A stretch of DNA of 64,000 bases from an uncultured SAR86 cluster bacterium (GCA_902540995.1 CACBOY010000001.1:62001-126000); one strand, 5' to 3'; positions 20,042 to 30,561 are shown, numbered from the stretch's first letter. Translations and numbers: made by a program. Notes: a model not told the origin generated them from the sequence alone.

Positions 20042-21085
20042 TTAAAAAGATTTTTGAAAGCCAAATACTATTTGGGTTTTATCTTTCATCTGGAGACCAT
20101 TTTTTTCATTGATTATTGGGTTAATAATCTCCAAGGCAAGCCTGTCTTCAGATCCAGGAAAGATTTGCGTAAGAAAATTAAAACCTAATCCTACTTCAGC
20201 TGTAAAACCGCCATAATTTGATGTAATGGAGGTCTGAATTGGTGTCTTGATATTGTAATCAAAGCCTGAAATTTCTTGCTGATGATTAAGTTTCAATCTC
20301 GATGAAATAGAAAAGTTTCTGCTGATTGAATATTGATACCAGGAGTCAAAATAAGTTTTATCTCCATAATGCCATTCCTCAGATGAAATATTTCTAAAGA
20401 ACCTCATTTGATTTCCAAAAATATGTTTATCAGATAATGTATAAAGGTTAGTAAAGCCAACAACTAAAGCAACAGAATCGTCTCCTGATTGCATACCATA
20501 AGGCAAAACCATTTCCATATTGGTATTCATGGGTGTTAGTACTTTACTTTTTTCGTTTTTATCTCCAACGGAAAACTTCAAGCCAATTTCTGCATGACAC
20601 TTGCTTTTGACTTGCTCGTTAATATTTACTAATGCAGAAAAAGATAAATCAGAAAGATCCGAAGAAGATGAATTGAATGAACCAATATTGTTTCTCATCA
20701 TTGCGTGATAAGTATTTAAATTCATGGATTTATCCATAAACATTGTCATGAACATCAAAGTAACTTCATCCGATGGAGCATACATACCACCAAGCATTAA
20801 CATTTTCATACTCATTTCGATTGGAACAACACTAAGTTTTGCTGGTGAATTTGAATGTGGGTTGTCTATAACTAAAATTTCGCCATCTGAGATCGAATTT
20901 CCATCTAAAGAATTACCTCTCATTTTCATGTAAGAGGCTCTTAAAGAAATCATTGATTCGCCTTTTTTGTGCATATGATCCGCCATAACTCCAATAGGTG
21001 CATGACCAATTGCCTGAGAGCCAAATGCCGAAATCGAGGAAAATAAAAGAAAAATTATTTGAATAGAACGCATGAGCATGCGCAT
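20042..21085 (-). CDS. Met-rich outer membrane beta-barrel/transporter-like protein
   Basis: Signal peptide, GHAPIGVMADHMHKKGESMISLRASYMKMRGN, C-terminal aromatic (KSF). Confidence 0.6.
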   Translation of the reverse strand: MRMLMRSIQIIFLLFSSISAFGSQAIGHAPIGVMADHMHKKGESMISLRASYMKMRGNSLDGNSISDGEILVIDNPHSNSPAKLSVVPIEMSMKMLMLGGMYAPSDEVTLMFMTMFMDKSMNLNTYHAMMRNNIGSFNSSSSDLSDLSFSALVNINEQVKSKCHAEIGLKFSVGDKNEKSKVLTPMNTNMEMVLPYGMQSGDDSVALVVGFTNLYTLSDKHIFGNQMRFFRNISSEEWHYGDKTYFDSWYQYSISRNFSISSRLKLNHQQEISGFDYNIKTPIQTSITSNYGGFTAEVGLGFNFLTQIFPGSEDRLALEIINPIINEKNGLQMKDKTQIVFGFQKSF

Positions 21086-21101
21086 TCTATCTTATTGAAA
21101 G

Positions 21102-21872
21102 CTATTGAAGTAAGAAATTAACTCCGCCGATATGAATTAAATCATTCTTTATCAAACCGAGTTCTTTTGCTTTTTCATAGACTATTTCTTTATTCTTTAC
21201 TGACAACTCAAAGGCGTTAATTCCCTCGCCCCTCTGATCGAGATCATCAACAAACCTGATTCTGGAGTCTGAGAAATTAATTTGAAGATTTTCATCTGCT
21301 TTAAACCCAAAAGCTTTTTCCCATTTTTTACAAAGAGCGGATTTATCATCCGATTGCATCACAACGCCGCACAATCTTTCAGCATTATCATTTTTGGAGA
21401 CGCACTTTTCCCAATCAAGGCCTGCCCAAAGCCATGCTGACTCAGGTTCCATTTTATCAATTGAAACTATTGCTCCACCAATATGTTTGGGATGCAAGTG
21501 AATGGTTTTTCCAGTTACGTGGCCTTCGCTTCTCTCAACTTCATAAACAATGCCAATATTTTCATTGGTTACTCGCTCTTTTTCTTTCGCAACATCATCG
21601 CAATCTACAATTACCATGTAACCACCATTTCCACCTCTACGATTTAAAAATCTTTCTGCAGTGGTGTTTTCTTTTACAGGAGTAACAATCTCTATAAAAG
21701 TATCCCCCAAAGGAATTAATGAGTTTATAAGTCCAAAGTGAATGAGACCATCATCATGAAAAGCTACTTTTAAATCAAACACATCACAAATTTGATTCGC
21801 AATAGAATTCCTTTCTTTAGCAACGATAACTAACTGTCTTAATCTCATAATATTTGTAAAATAATACTTCAA
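21102..21872 (-). CDS. VOC (glyoxalase-like) family protein
   Basis: Glyoxalase-like pattern (LRQLVIVAKERNSIANQICDVFDLKVAFHD; ALCKKWEKAFGFKAD). Confidence 0.7.
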   Translation of the reverse strand: MKYYFTNIMRLRQLVIVAKERNSIANQICDVFDLKVAFHDDGLIHFGLINSLIPLGDTFIEIVTPVKENTTAERFLNRRGGNGGYMVIVDCDDVAKEKERVTNENIGIVYEVERSEGHVTGKTIHLHPKHIGGAIVSIDKMEPESAWLWAGLDWEKCVSKNDNAERLCGVVMQSDDKSALCKKWEKAFGFKADENLQINFSDSRIRFVDDLDQRGEGINAFELSVKNKEIVYEKAKELGLIKNDLIHIGGVNFLLQ

Positions 21873-21894
21873 GGATAAATAAAAGGAGAGAAAA

Positions 21895-22710
21895 ATGAAA
21901 GAAATAGATATGGGAACAGATCACCTAAAAGCTCTGAAAGGAGATGGTTTGGGAAAAATTATAATGAACAGACCTGAAGCTAGAAATGCTATGTCGGATG
22001 AAATGAATGCAGCGATGATGGCAACTTTAGAAGATTTTGAAAATGATCCTGAAGTAAGAGCGGTCATTCTTACAGGTTCTGAAGGTGCTTTTTGTGCGGG
22101 CGGAGATGTAAAAGGTATGGCAAATAAAAAAGATGATCCTAAGCGAACAATAGATATAGCAATCCATGAGCAAAGAATGCATCAAAGAGGCACGTCGGGT
22201 AAATTATTTAAAATGCCCAAACCCACAATTGCTGCAGTGAATGGGCCCGCAGCCGGGGCAGGAATGTCTTATGCTCTTTCTTGTGACCTCAGAATAATGT
22301 CCGATAGTGCTTTTTTCACTACTGCTTTTGCAAAAGTAGGCTTTTCTGGTGACTATGGAGGGTCTTACTTTATGACCCAGTTAGTGGGTTTATCAAAGGC
22401 AAAAGAGCTTTATTTTTTATCAGACAAAATTCCTGCTGAAGAAGCTCTGAAACTTGGGCTAACTAATTGGGTTGTAAAACATGAGGAGCTTGAGCAGAAA
22501 ACTCTAGAAATAGCTAAGCAACTTGCTGAAGGTCCAGCAGTTGCTTTTCGATACATGAAAGAAAATCTAAACAGAGCCGTAAGTGGAGAAGTAGATGATT
22601 GTCTGGATCTAGAAGTCACGCATCATGTTCACTGCGGTCAAACAGAAGATCACAAAAATGCTACAAAAGCTTTTGTTGAAAAAAAACAGCCAGTATTCAA
22701 AGGTCGATAA
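21895..22710 (+). CDS. Enoyl-CoA hydratase/isomerase family protein
   Basis: AVILTGSEGAFCAGGDVKGM, AAVNGPAAGAGMSYALSCDLRI. Confidence 0.92.
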   Translation: MKEIDMGTDHLKALKGDGLGKIIMNRPEARNAMSDEMNAAMMATLEDFENDPEVRAVILTGSEGAFCAGGDVKGMANKKDDPKRTIDIAIHEQRMHQRGTSGKLFKMPKPTIAAVNGPAAGAGMSYALSCDLRIMSDSAFFTTAFAKVGFSGDYGGSYFMTQLVGLSKAKELYFLSDKIPAEEALKLGLTNWVVKHEELEQKTLEIAKQLAEGPAVAFRYMKENLNRAVSGEVDDCLDLEVTHHVHCGQTEDHKNATKAFVEKKQPVFKGR

Positions 22711-23844
22711 TTACTTATGAGGAGTAACTAAATACTTTTGGCCGGTAGCCTGTTTAGCGTATTTTTTCAAGATCTCTGGATCTAGCATTTCTTCAAGAGA
22801 AATTTCAGCTGTATAGGAGCTTGAAAAAGTAGTAGTGATTTCATTGGCTACTCTCTCTCTCATTTTTAAGAAAATTTCTGGTCCTGCTTTTCCAATGAAT
22901 GGTGTTAAAAGCCATCCTCCTAAACCCCATTGCAATCCATAAGATCTATTCAAAACTGTTGGTGTTGGGTCTAGGCCGCCATAAATATAAACTTGTTTAT
23001 AGGTATCCGAACCATATCTACTATATTCGGAAGCTTTCTTATTTGCTGAGATCTCCATTGCAGATAAAATCTGCCCGGCTAATTTTCCTTCGTTACCTCC
23101 CCCGGTAGCATCAAATCCTAAGGTTGCACCAGTAGCATCAATTGCAGCTATTAAATCAGTCATAAAAGAATCTTCGCTCATATTACAAACATATTCAGCA
23201 CCAAGATCTTTTAAGAGATTCACGTGTTCTCCTTTTCTAACGATATTTACCAAAGGAATATCATCTGCCTTACATATTTTTACTAACATCTGACCCAAAT
23301 TTGATGCTGCGGCAGTGTGGATGATAGCTGTATGATTTTCCATTTTCATGGTTTCTGTAAAACCAAGTGCAGTAAGCGGGTTTACAAATGAAGAAGCAGC
23401 TTCTTTGGGACTAGTTCCATCATTCATGACAAGGCAACTATCTGCAGGTACACATCTGTATTCGGAATACATCGCACCGCCTGCTACTCCCACAGTTTTG
23501 CCGATAAGGCCTTTTCCAGCTTCCCCGGCATCGACAACAACTCCGCCTCCTTCATTTCCAACTTTCATAGATTTATCAAATCTAGCAGCCATGGTTTTAT
23601 GCAAAGCGGGTAATATATTCATTGTTGTAACTTTGTCTTCTCCAGAGCCTTCTGTAGTTAAAGAACTAAGATCTGCTGCAAAGCTTATTAATAATCCCAA
23701 GTCAGATGGGTTGATAGGAGAAGCTTCAACTTTAAGTAAAACCTCGTGATCTTTAGGTGTAGGCATTTCCACACTTTCAATAGATAGCTTTAACTGACCA
23801 TCGCTCGTTACTTCCGAACGAATTTCTCTTGATGTATTAGACAT
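22711..23844 (-). CDS. Zinc-binding dehydrogenase family (MDR) oxidoreductase
   Basis: EVLLKVEASPINPSDLGLL, VGNEGGGVVVDAGEAGKGLIGKTVG. Confidence 0.85.
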   Translation of the reverse strand: MSNTSREIRSEVTSDGQLKLSIESVEMPTPKDHEVLLKVEASPINPSDLGLLISFAADLSSLTTEGSGEDKVTTMNILPALHKTMAARFDKSMKVGNEGGGVVVDAGEAGKGLIGKTVGVAGGAMYSEYRCVPADSCLVMNDGTSPKEAASSFVNPLTALGFTETMKMENHTAIIHTAAASNLGQMLVKICKADDIPLVNIVRKGEHVNLLKDLGAEYVCNMSEDSFMTDLIAAIDATGATLGFDATGGGNEGKLAGQILSAMEISANKKASEYSRYGSDTYKQVYIYGGLDPTPTVLNRSYGLQWGLGGWLLTPFIGKAGPEIFLKMRERVANEITTTFSSSYTAEISLEEMLDPEILKKYAKQATGQKYLVTPHK

Positions 23845-23883
23845 TTTTTCTCCTATGTTAATTCAAAAATTTTTATCTTTTGC

Positions 23884-24696
23884 CTAATCAAATAGACAAA
23901 TCGCTCTAACTTCTATGCTCTCACGAGGGGAAACTTTTGAATCACAACTCAAATCATCAAAGGCGCTATGTAAAGTAGGCATAAAGGGATTTTCATTAGA
24001 ATCGTAAGTTTTAAACATCACCACTTCATCTCTGTTCATTTTTGGATAAAAGTACCATTTGTGATTATCGCTGTTCATTGATTGATATATTTCAACGGTA
24101 AAACCATTTTCATCGGCTAAAGTTTCAGTTTTTTCCTCTTCTTTTCCGTAATTGAATAAATCAGTAGGAATTAATTCTTTTTCAGAAACTGTTCTGGAAT
24201 CGCAAAGAGCAAAGGGTGCGTCCATCCCATCTTCATCAAAACGCCTCCATAAATTATAGACAGAGATTCTACTTGGGTTGGAACCATTCTCATCAAGTAA
24301 GGGTTGAATGGTTTGTTTGAAATTTGGAGTAAAGTCATTGTGTACCAATCTATGAGCGCCTAATCTTTTGCCTTCAGCAGCTTCAGCTTCGTTTCTTGTA
24401 ATGTGACTTACGATAAAAACTTGAGCAGCCCCAGTCTGCTTTTTAACCAAATTTGCCATTTCGCCGTAGTAGATTTCTGTTACTTCTTTGTCGTCATAAA
24501 AATCAGTCATTGCCGATTTATGATTCAATAAAATAAAACCGGACTCGGTTAAGGAGTGATCTTCTTCTCTAGCATTGAGAACTTCTTTCATGAAGCCCTT
24601 GTGGTCAGGCCTATCTGGATCAGGCTCCTTAACTCCAAAAGCTGGCTTTGGTTCCCCTTTCTTTAATGGGTTTCTGTAAAAAAATTCTGCTTTCAT
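23884..24696 (-). CDS. CmcJ/NvfI family oxidoreductase
   Basis: VFIVSHITRNE...VHNDFTPNF...ISVYNLWRRF..., HKWYFYPKMNRDEVVMFKTYDS, PTLHSAFDD pattern of the CmcJ-like family. Confidence 0.75.
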   Translation of the reverse strand: MKAEFFYRNPLKKGEPKPAFGVKEPDPDRPDHKGFMKEVLNAREEDHSLTESGFILLNHKSAMTDFYDDKEVTEIYYGEMANLVKKQTGAAQVFIVSHITRNEAEAAEGKRLGAHRLVHNDFTPNFKQTIQPLLDENGSNPSRISVYNLWRRFDEDGMDAPFALCDSRTVSEKELIPTDLFNYGKEEEKTETLADENGFTVEIYQSMNSDNHKWYFYPKMNRDEVVMFKTYDSNENPFMPTLHSAFDDLSCDSKVSPRESIEVRAICLFD

Positions 24697-24725
24697 GATT
24701 TATTTTGCATATTCTATGCTAAAAA

Positions 24726-25880
24726 CTATCTCTTTCGAAGCATATGTGGTTTCAAATCTTTTAACTGATTTACTCCCATTAATTTCATATCTCTTTCGAT
24801 TTCATTTTTCATATTGCCTAGAGCTTTTTCGACTCCATATTGGCCAGCAGCAGCTAAGCCGAAAAGATACATTCTTCCCCCCGAGCAAGCTGTAGCTCCC
24901 ATCGCCATTGCTTTGAGAACATGCGTACCTCTTTGTATGCCCCCATCTAAAATAACTTCTATTTCACCGCCTACTTCTTGAAGAATTTCATCGAGTTGAT
25001 CAAAGGGACTTCTTCCTCCATCAAGTTGTCTGCCACCATGATTCGACACCATGATTGCATCGGCTTTCATCTCTACTGCTTTCCTAGCATCGCTTGGGCT
25101 CATAATGCCTTTGAGACAAAATTTTCTTCCCCAATCTTCTTTGAGCTTTATGACATCATCCCACGTCATACTTTGGTCCAACATAGTCGTGAAATAGTCT
25201 CCAACAGATATAGCGATATTTGTTCCCTCATTAACATGACTGGATAATTGAGATAATTCAAACTTTTCTCTAAACAAATAATTTAAAGCCCAGGCAGGTT
25301 TTATGCCAAATTGAAAAATACTTTTTGGTGTTAATTTTGGCGGAGTTGTGAAACCTGTTCGTAAGTCTCTCTCTCGATTGCCTCCGGTAATCGTGTCAAC
25401 AGTTAGAGTTAAAATTTCAAAATTGGCCTCTTGTGCCATAGAAATCATTGAATCATTCAAGCCTCTATCTTTATGAAAATAAAACTGAAACATTTTAGGA
25501 GTCTTAATCAATTCATCTATATCTTTAAGTTTTACCGTCCCTAAAGAAGACACGCCAAATAAGGTGTTGAACTTTTCAGCTGCTTTTGCAACTGCCCTTT
25601 CGCCTTGATGATGAAACAATCTCTGTAAAGCGGTTGGAGAACAAAAAATTGGTAATCCTAACTTGTGACCCATTACCTCTACCGACATATCAATATTTTC
25701 AACTCCTGCAAGTACATTAGGAATTAAATCAACATCTTGGAATGCTTCGGTATTTCTTTGATAAGTAGTTTCGTCCTCTGCTGCCCCATCAATGTAATGA
25801 TAAATTGGACCGGGCAGTCTTCTTCTAGCTAAGTCTTTTAAATCTTGAAAATTGTTACAGTTTTTAAGTGATCTTGGCAT
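24726..25880 (-). CDS. Alpha-hydroxy-acid oxidizing protein (FMN-dependent, lactate dehydrogenase-like)
   Basis: YHYIDGAAEDETTYQRN, FCLKGIMSPSDARKAVEMKADAIMVSNHGGRQLDGG. Confidence 0.92.
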   Translation of the reverse strand: MPRSLKNCNNFQDLKDLARRRLPGPIYHYIDGAAEDETTYQRNTEAFQDVDLIPNVLAGVENIDMSVEVMGHKLGLPIFCSPTALQRLFHHQGERAVAKAAEKFNTLFGVSSLGTVKLKDIDELIKTPKMFQFYFHKDRGLNDSMISMAQEANFEILTLTVDTITGGNRERDLRTGFTTPPKLTPKSIFQFGIKPAWALNYLFREKFELSQLSSHVNEGTNIAISVGDYFTTMLDQSMTWDDVIKLKEDWGRKFCLKGIMSPSDARKAVEMKADAIMVSNHGGRQLDGGRSPFDQLDEILQEVGGEIEVILDGGIQRGTHVLKAMAMGATACSGGRMYLFGLAAAGQYGVEKALGNMKNEIERDMKLMGVNQLKDLKPHMLRKR

Positions 25881-25953
25881 GATATTTTAAAAATCTATTT
25901 TAAACGGCAATCTTCTTATGTAATAGTAATGATTATAAAAAATAGAGGTCAAA

Positions 25954-26733
25954 ATGTCAGAATACAAAACGCCAAACTTTTCCATAGATTTATCAGGTCA
26001 GATTGCCTTGGTAACTGGAGCATCTTCAGGGCTAGGATACCGTTTTTCGAAAGTATTAGCTTCCTGTGGTGCAAAGGTCGCAATATCTGCTCGTAGGAAA
26101 GAGAAACTAGAATCTTTGGCTGAGGAAATAAAAGCCAATGGAGGTGAATGCATGGTTGTTCCGATAGACATGACTGACAGAAAAAGCATCAGGTCAGCAG
26201 TAGATGCTGTTTCTAAAGAAATGGGAACTATTAATACTTTAGTAAATAATGCTGGCATCCCAGATGCGCAATGGGCTGTTAAACAGTCAGAAGAATTGAT
26301 CGATAATGTAATGGAAACCAACTTAACTGGTCCATACATTCTTTCTTGTGAAGTAGCGAGAAAATTAATTGAAGAGAAAAAACCTGGCAGAATGGTAAAT
26401 ATAGCCTCTGTTGCAGCTTTCAATACCACGCCACAATCAGCAGCTTCTCTCTATTCAATAACTAAAAAAGCTGTAGTGAGAATGACTGAGGCCTTAGCTG
26501 TTGAATGGTCAAAAAGTTATATTAATGTGAATGCTATTGCCCCAGGTGCTTTTTCGTCAGAAATGCTTGATGGGATGATAGAAAGAGTCGGTGACTTTAG
26601 TCAGGCATTTCCAAGAAAAAGGATTTGTACTCCAGAGCAAATGGATTCAACTTTGTTATTCCTAGTATCTCCTTCTTCAGAGTGCGTCACTGGAACTTGT
26701 ATAAAAATTGATGATGGACAAGGCCCTAGGTAA
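25954..26733 (+). CDS. SDR family NAD(P)-dependent oxidoreductase
   Basis: ALVTGASSGLGYRFS, LVNNAGIPDA, YSITKKAVVRMTEALA. Confidence 0.92.
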   Translation: MSEYKTPNFSIDLSGQIALVTGASSGLGYRFSKVLASCGAKVAISARRKEKLESLAEEIKANGGECMVVPIDMTDRKSIRSAVDAVSKEMGTINTLVNNAGIPDAQWAVKQSEELIDNVMETNLTGPYILSCEVARKLIEEKKPGRMVNIASVAAFNTTPQSAASLYSITKKAVVRMTEALAVEWSKSYINVNAIAPGAFSSEMLDGMIERVGDFSQAFPRKRICTPEQMDSTLLFLVSPSSECVTGTCIKIDDGQGPR

Positions 26734-26738
26734 ATAAT

Positions 26739-27170
26739 TTACGCTTTCATTCTTTCAAGCATATCTTGCATTTGTTGATGAAGCTTATTCACCGCTTGAA
26801 GAGGTCTTACAATTACTTTGAACTCTGTGATTTTGTTTTCTTCGTTCCAAGAGATTAAATCAATACCGTTGACATAAATTCCATCGATCTCTGTTTCAAA
26901 TTCTAGAACTGCTGAATTTTCACCAATGATTTCCTTAATGTACTTAAATTTTGAAGGACTTTTTTCATCTAATATTTTTTTAGGCGAATCTTCCCCTCCG
27001 AAAACTCCTCCTGCTGCCATCAAATACATCTTGGTTATTTCTCTTCCTCTTTGAGGCGTGTAAACCACCGGAGAATAAAAAACGCAATCCTCAGCTAGGA
27101 CTTCATCATATTTGTCAGGATTATCTGATTTAATTACCTCGTACCATTTTTCTATAGCATTCATTTTCAT
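26739..27170 (-). CDS. Nuclear transport factor 2 / SnoaL-like family protein
   Basis: Small alpha+beta protein with AEDCVFYSPVVYTPQRGRE; NTF2-like pattern. Confidence 0.65.
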   Translation of the reverse strand: MKMNAIEKWYEVIKSDNPDKYDEVLAEDCVFYSPVVYTPQRGREITKMYLMAAGGVFGGEDSPKKILDEKSPSKFKYIKEIIGENSAVLEFETEIDGIYVNGIDLISWNEENKITEFKVIVRPLQAVNKLHQQMQDMLERMKA

Positions 27171-27224
27171 CTCCTTATAAGAATTAAAATAGAATTTTTA
27201 TCATATAATAAAACTTTTATAAAA

Positions 27225-27887
27225 ATGATTGTAAATTTTCACAATATAGAACTAGAAAGCTCTGAAGATGCTTTTCGTCCTACCTTAATAAGTGAGGAAT
27301 GTGCATTGAAGGCTGATTTTAAAAATAAAAAAGTCTTGGATATGGGATGTGGCATTGGGCCTCTAGCAATTTATTTTGCAAAAAATGGAGCTACTGAAGT
27401 GGATGCTTGTGACATCTATGATAAGCACGTAGAACTTACCAGACTTAATGCAAAGCGAAACGATGTCTCAATAAATGTTATTGAGTCTGACTTATTTCAA
27501 AATGTGACTGATAAATACGATTTAATATGTTGTGATGTTTCAGGAGTATCAAAAAATATTGCCGAAGTAACTGGCTGGTTTCCGACCGAAGTTCCCAAAG
27601 CAGATGATACCGGATCAAATTTAATCGTAAGAGTTGTTGAAGGCAGTCCTCAATATCTAAAAGATGGGGGCTGTTTAAATATTTGCACAACTTCATTTTC
27701 AAATATTGAAGAAATTGAAAGCACTATGCAGAATTCTTTTCCAGACAAATGGGAAAAGATTCTAGAAAAAGAAGTCCCTTTCTCAAAACGCTTGATAGCA
27801 AATATTGATTTGTTGAAAGATGAAATGTACTTGGAAAAAAATGGGAATTATTTCTGGATATTCTCTATGTATAAGTTAAGTAAATAA
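27225..27887 (+). CDS. Class I SAM-dependent methyltransferase (PrmA-like small methyltransferase)
   Basis: VLDMGCGIGPLAIYFAKNGATEVDACDIYDKHVELTRLNAKRN. Confidence 0.8.
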   Translation: MIVNFHNIELESSEDAFRPTLISEECALKADFKNKKVLDMGCGIGPLAIYFAKNGATEVDACDIYDKHVELTRLNAKRNDVSINVIESDLFQNVTDKYDLICCDVSGVSKNIAEVTGWFPTEVPKADDTGSNLIVRVVEGSPQYLKDGGCLNICTTSFSNIEEIESTMQNSFPDKWEKILEKEVPFSKRLIANIDLLKDEMYLEKNGNYFWIFSMYKLSK

Positions 27888-28853
27888 ATTATTAAGTTCT
27901 TTTAATTGTTCTTCGCTTAACTCACCCATATTTTCAGTATCTAGGCACTCTTTTAACTCTTCAGTATTTTTTACCCCCAAAATCACTGAGCTTACTTTTT
28001 GTATCGAAAGAGCATAACGATGTGCTAAAGAGGCTGGAGATTCGCCCCACTTTTTTGCAAGTTCTCTAAAAGGCTTTGCTCTCTCGTAGTCATCAAAGTC
28101 GAGTTTGTCTCTTCCTGATGGATGCGGTTTGCGATCCATTTTTGATGTTAATGCTCCTGCTTGAACAGCTCTAATGGCCAAAATGGGAATGTCTTTATCC
28201 TGACACTCTTTTAAAATTCTATTTGGATTGGGTTTTTTGCTTATGAAGCCAATAGCTCCAATAGAATTCATCATGTTCACTGCGCACTGCATTGCCTCGG
28301 GTTGTTTTTCATGATTAATTGCAGAAATTAAAGCTTCTTCTTCGCCCAACCCTATTCCCCAAGAATCTATCTTTCCTTCAGACTTCAATCTTTCGAAGGC
28401 TGGAATCACTGAATCATAATAACAAGACAAAGAAGTTGTAATTGAATCTCTTAAATCATTTAAAACGGGTAATTGATAGTCATCTTTGATCAATTGAGAG
28501 TGCAAAAGAAATAAGTTCACCTTTTCTATATTCATTCTCTCAAAACTTTCGATAAGAGATTCATTGAGTTTTTCATAAACCTTATCGTGCGGAAGAGTGC
28601 CCAACTGACATTTGGTTGTAATATTTAATTTAGTTACGTCTCTATCTTTGAGAGCTTCTCCAACGACTAGTTCAGCCTCTCCTCTGCCATACATTGGAGC
28701 CATATCAAGATGATTGATACCAGAATCAATAGAATATAGAACAGTATCAACTGCTTCTTTTCTGGTTGTTTTACCCCATACATTCCCTATCCCACCTCCA
28801 CCTAAAGTTAAAGAACTGATTGATCCAAAAGGTGTGAAGTTTCTATATTTCAT
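27876..28853 (-). CDS. Aldo/keto reductase
   Basis: GINHLDMAPMYGRGEAELVVGEALKD, HSQLI, AHRYALS. Confidence 0.9.
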   Translation of the reverse strand: MKYRNFTPFGSISSLTLGGGGIGNVWGKTTRKEAVDTVLYSIDSGINHLDMAPMYGRGEAELVVGEALKDRDVTKLNITTKCQLGTLPHDKVYEKLNESLIESFERMNIEKVNLFLLHSQLIKDDYQLPVLNDLRDSITTSLSCYYDSVIPAFERLKSEGKIDSWGIGLGEEEALISAINHEKQPEAMQCAVNMMNSIGAIGFISKKPNPNRILKECQDKDIPILAIRAVQAGALTSKMDRKPHPSGRDKLDFDDYERAKPFRELAKKWGESPASLAHRYALSIQKVSSVILGVKNTEELKECLDTENMGELSEEQLKELNNLFT

Positions 28854-28874
28854 AAACGTGTCCTAGTTAAAATT

Positions 28875-30050
28875 TTATTTTGAGATGGCATCGTATTTAT
28901 AAAAACTATCCATAATTTTTTTTATAAAAAATTTCATTACTAAGTTTCTAAAAATAGCAAAGAAATCCGAAAGATGAAAAATCGTTGCATTCCTAGTAGC
29001 AGTTTTTTGTGCCTTTGCTGTTCTATACTTTCTTTTATTCTCGTAATCATTAAGTCCTAATTCAACATTATCGAAAGAAGAAAGGCTTGAGGCCAAAACA
29101 ATACCATCTTCAATAGCCATAGCAGCTCCTTGAGCAACAAACGGTAACATTGGATGAGCAGCATCGCCAAGCAAACTAAATCTTCCTTTACTCCATTTAT
29201 TCATCGGCGCCCTATCATGCAATCCCCACTTGAACAAACTACCGGCTTTTGTACTTTCTAAAATCTCTTGAATTTCAGGATGCCAGTCGGAAAAAATATG
29301 CTTGAGTTCAGAAATATCTCCTTTTTCAGACCAATCTTCACTCGTCCAGTCATTTTGTTCAACAAGACATACGCAATTTAAAAAATTTCCACCTTTAACT
29401 AGATATTGTACAAAGTGCTTCTTAGGTCCCAACCAAACTTTGGTATTTTGTTTTATGAATTTTGAAGATATTTCTTCTATTGGGACTAGCATTCGCCACG
29501 CTACATTCCCTGTGTATCGCGCTTGATCTTCCCCCCAAAGCTTTTTGCGTACAACTGAATGAATACCATCTGCACCGATCACAGCATCCGACTCAATAAC
29601 CCTTTCTCTAGTTTTAATAAATGCACCATTTGCTTCTTCATATAAGTCTATGATTTCAGAATTTTTTTCAATCTGAATTTCTTCTTTATTAATAATTTTT
29701 AAAAGAGCTTTTTGTAAATCAGCTCGGTGAACATCGTAGTTTGGAGAACCGTATATCTTTACTGAGGAATTTTTTAAAGCCCGTTGAGCTAAAACTTTTC
29801 CAGTTCGATAATGCACAAATTGAAACGCTTCCGGTTCATAAACATCTGCCTGTAATTCTTCCATAACACCAAGATATTCAAGTACCTTATTAGCATTTGG
29901 AGAAAGCTGAATTCCTGCACCAAGCTCACTTAAAGATTCTGTCTTTTCGTAGATTGTTGGTTTATGACCTCTTTTTTTTAAGGCTAAAGCAGCTACCAAT
30001 CCTCCAATTCCAGCTCCAACAATTGAAATTTCTAAGGGTTTAGATTTCAT
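28875..30050 (-). CDS. FAD-dependent monooxygenase (salicylate hydroxylase-like)
   Basis: SIVGAGIGGLVAALALKKRGH, VIGADGIHSVVRKKLWG, RFSLLGDAAHPMLPFVAQGAAMAIEDG. Confidence 0.92.
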   Translation of the reverse strand: MKSKPLEISIVGAGIGGLVAALALKKRGHKPTIYEKTESLSELGAGIQLSPNANKVLEYLGVMEELQADVYEPEAFQFVHYRTGKVLAQRALKNSSVKIYGSPNYDVHRADLQKALLKIINKEEIQIEKNSEIIDLYEEANGAFIKTRERVIESDAVIGADGIHSVVRKKLWGEDQARYTGNVAWRMLVPIEEISSKFIKQNTKVWLGPKKHFVQYLVKGGNFLNCVCLVEQNDWTSEDWSEKGDISELKHIFSDWHPEIQEILESTKAGSLFKWGLHDRAPMNKWSKGRFSLLGDAAHPMLPFVAQGAAMAIEDGIVLASSLSSFDNVELGLNDYENKRKYRTAKAQKTATRNATIFHLSDFFAIFRNLVMKFFIKKIMDSFYKYDAISK

Positions 30051-30062
30051 AAAGATCTACAG

Positions 30063-30512
30063 TTAGAGAACAGGAGAAGAATGATGAATTTTTATCTTAA
30101 TTTCTCCATCTTCAAGACAAAAAACAAAAGTGAAAGCAACCAAAGTCGTCTCACTCGATGAGACTGGTTTAAATGAGAGCGTACCCATTGCAGTTGATAA
30201 GTTTTCCTCATTTAATATATTCAATTCTTGAAGATTTATTTCTTCCCAAGGCTTTAAAGCAAAACCATTATCTTCTGCAAATTTTCCCTTAACAAAATAA
30301 GATAGAGCTTCTTCTAAGTTATTTCTAAATATTTTATCTTTGGTAAAAGTTGGTTTAAAAAGTATCTGTTGAGTCTTAAAAGCATAATGCTTAGATAAAA
30401 ATTTCAAAGCTTCTTTTTCAAAGTCCTCTTTTTTTGAATAAGCTTTTCCTATCTCAATTACCCCTTTGGTCCATGAATCAAGAAACTCTTTAATTTTAGA
30501 TTCGTTCATCAA
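30063..30512 (-). CDS. NTF2-like (CaMKII association-domain-like) hypothetical protein
   Basis: C-terminal EIKIKIHHSSPVL resembles the DHHSS motif of that NTF2-like subgroup. Confidence 0.5.
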   Translation of the reverse strand: MMNESKIKEFLDSWTKGVIEIGKAYSKKEDFEKEALKFLSKHYAFKTQQILFKPTFTKDKIFRNNLEEALSYFVKGKFAEDNGFALKPWEEINLQELNILNEENLSTAMGTLSFKPVSSSETTLVAFTFVFCLEDGEIKIKIHHSSPVL

Positions 30513-30561
30513 ATCATGATAATTAATTTATTTAGGTATTGAAACTTAGTAAGATGAATTC

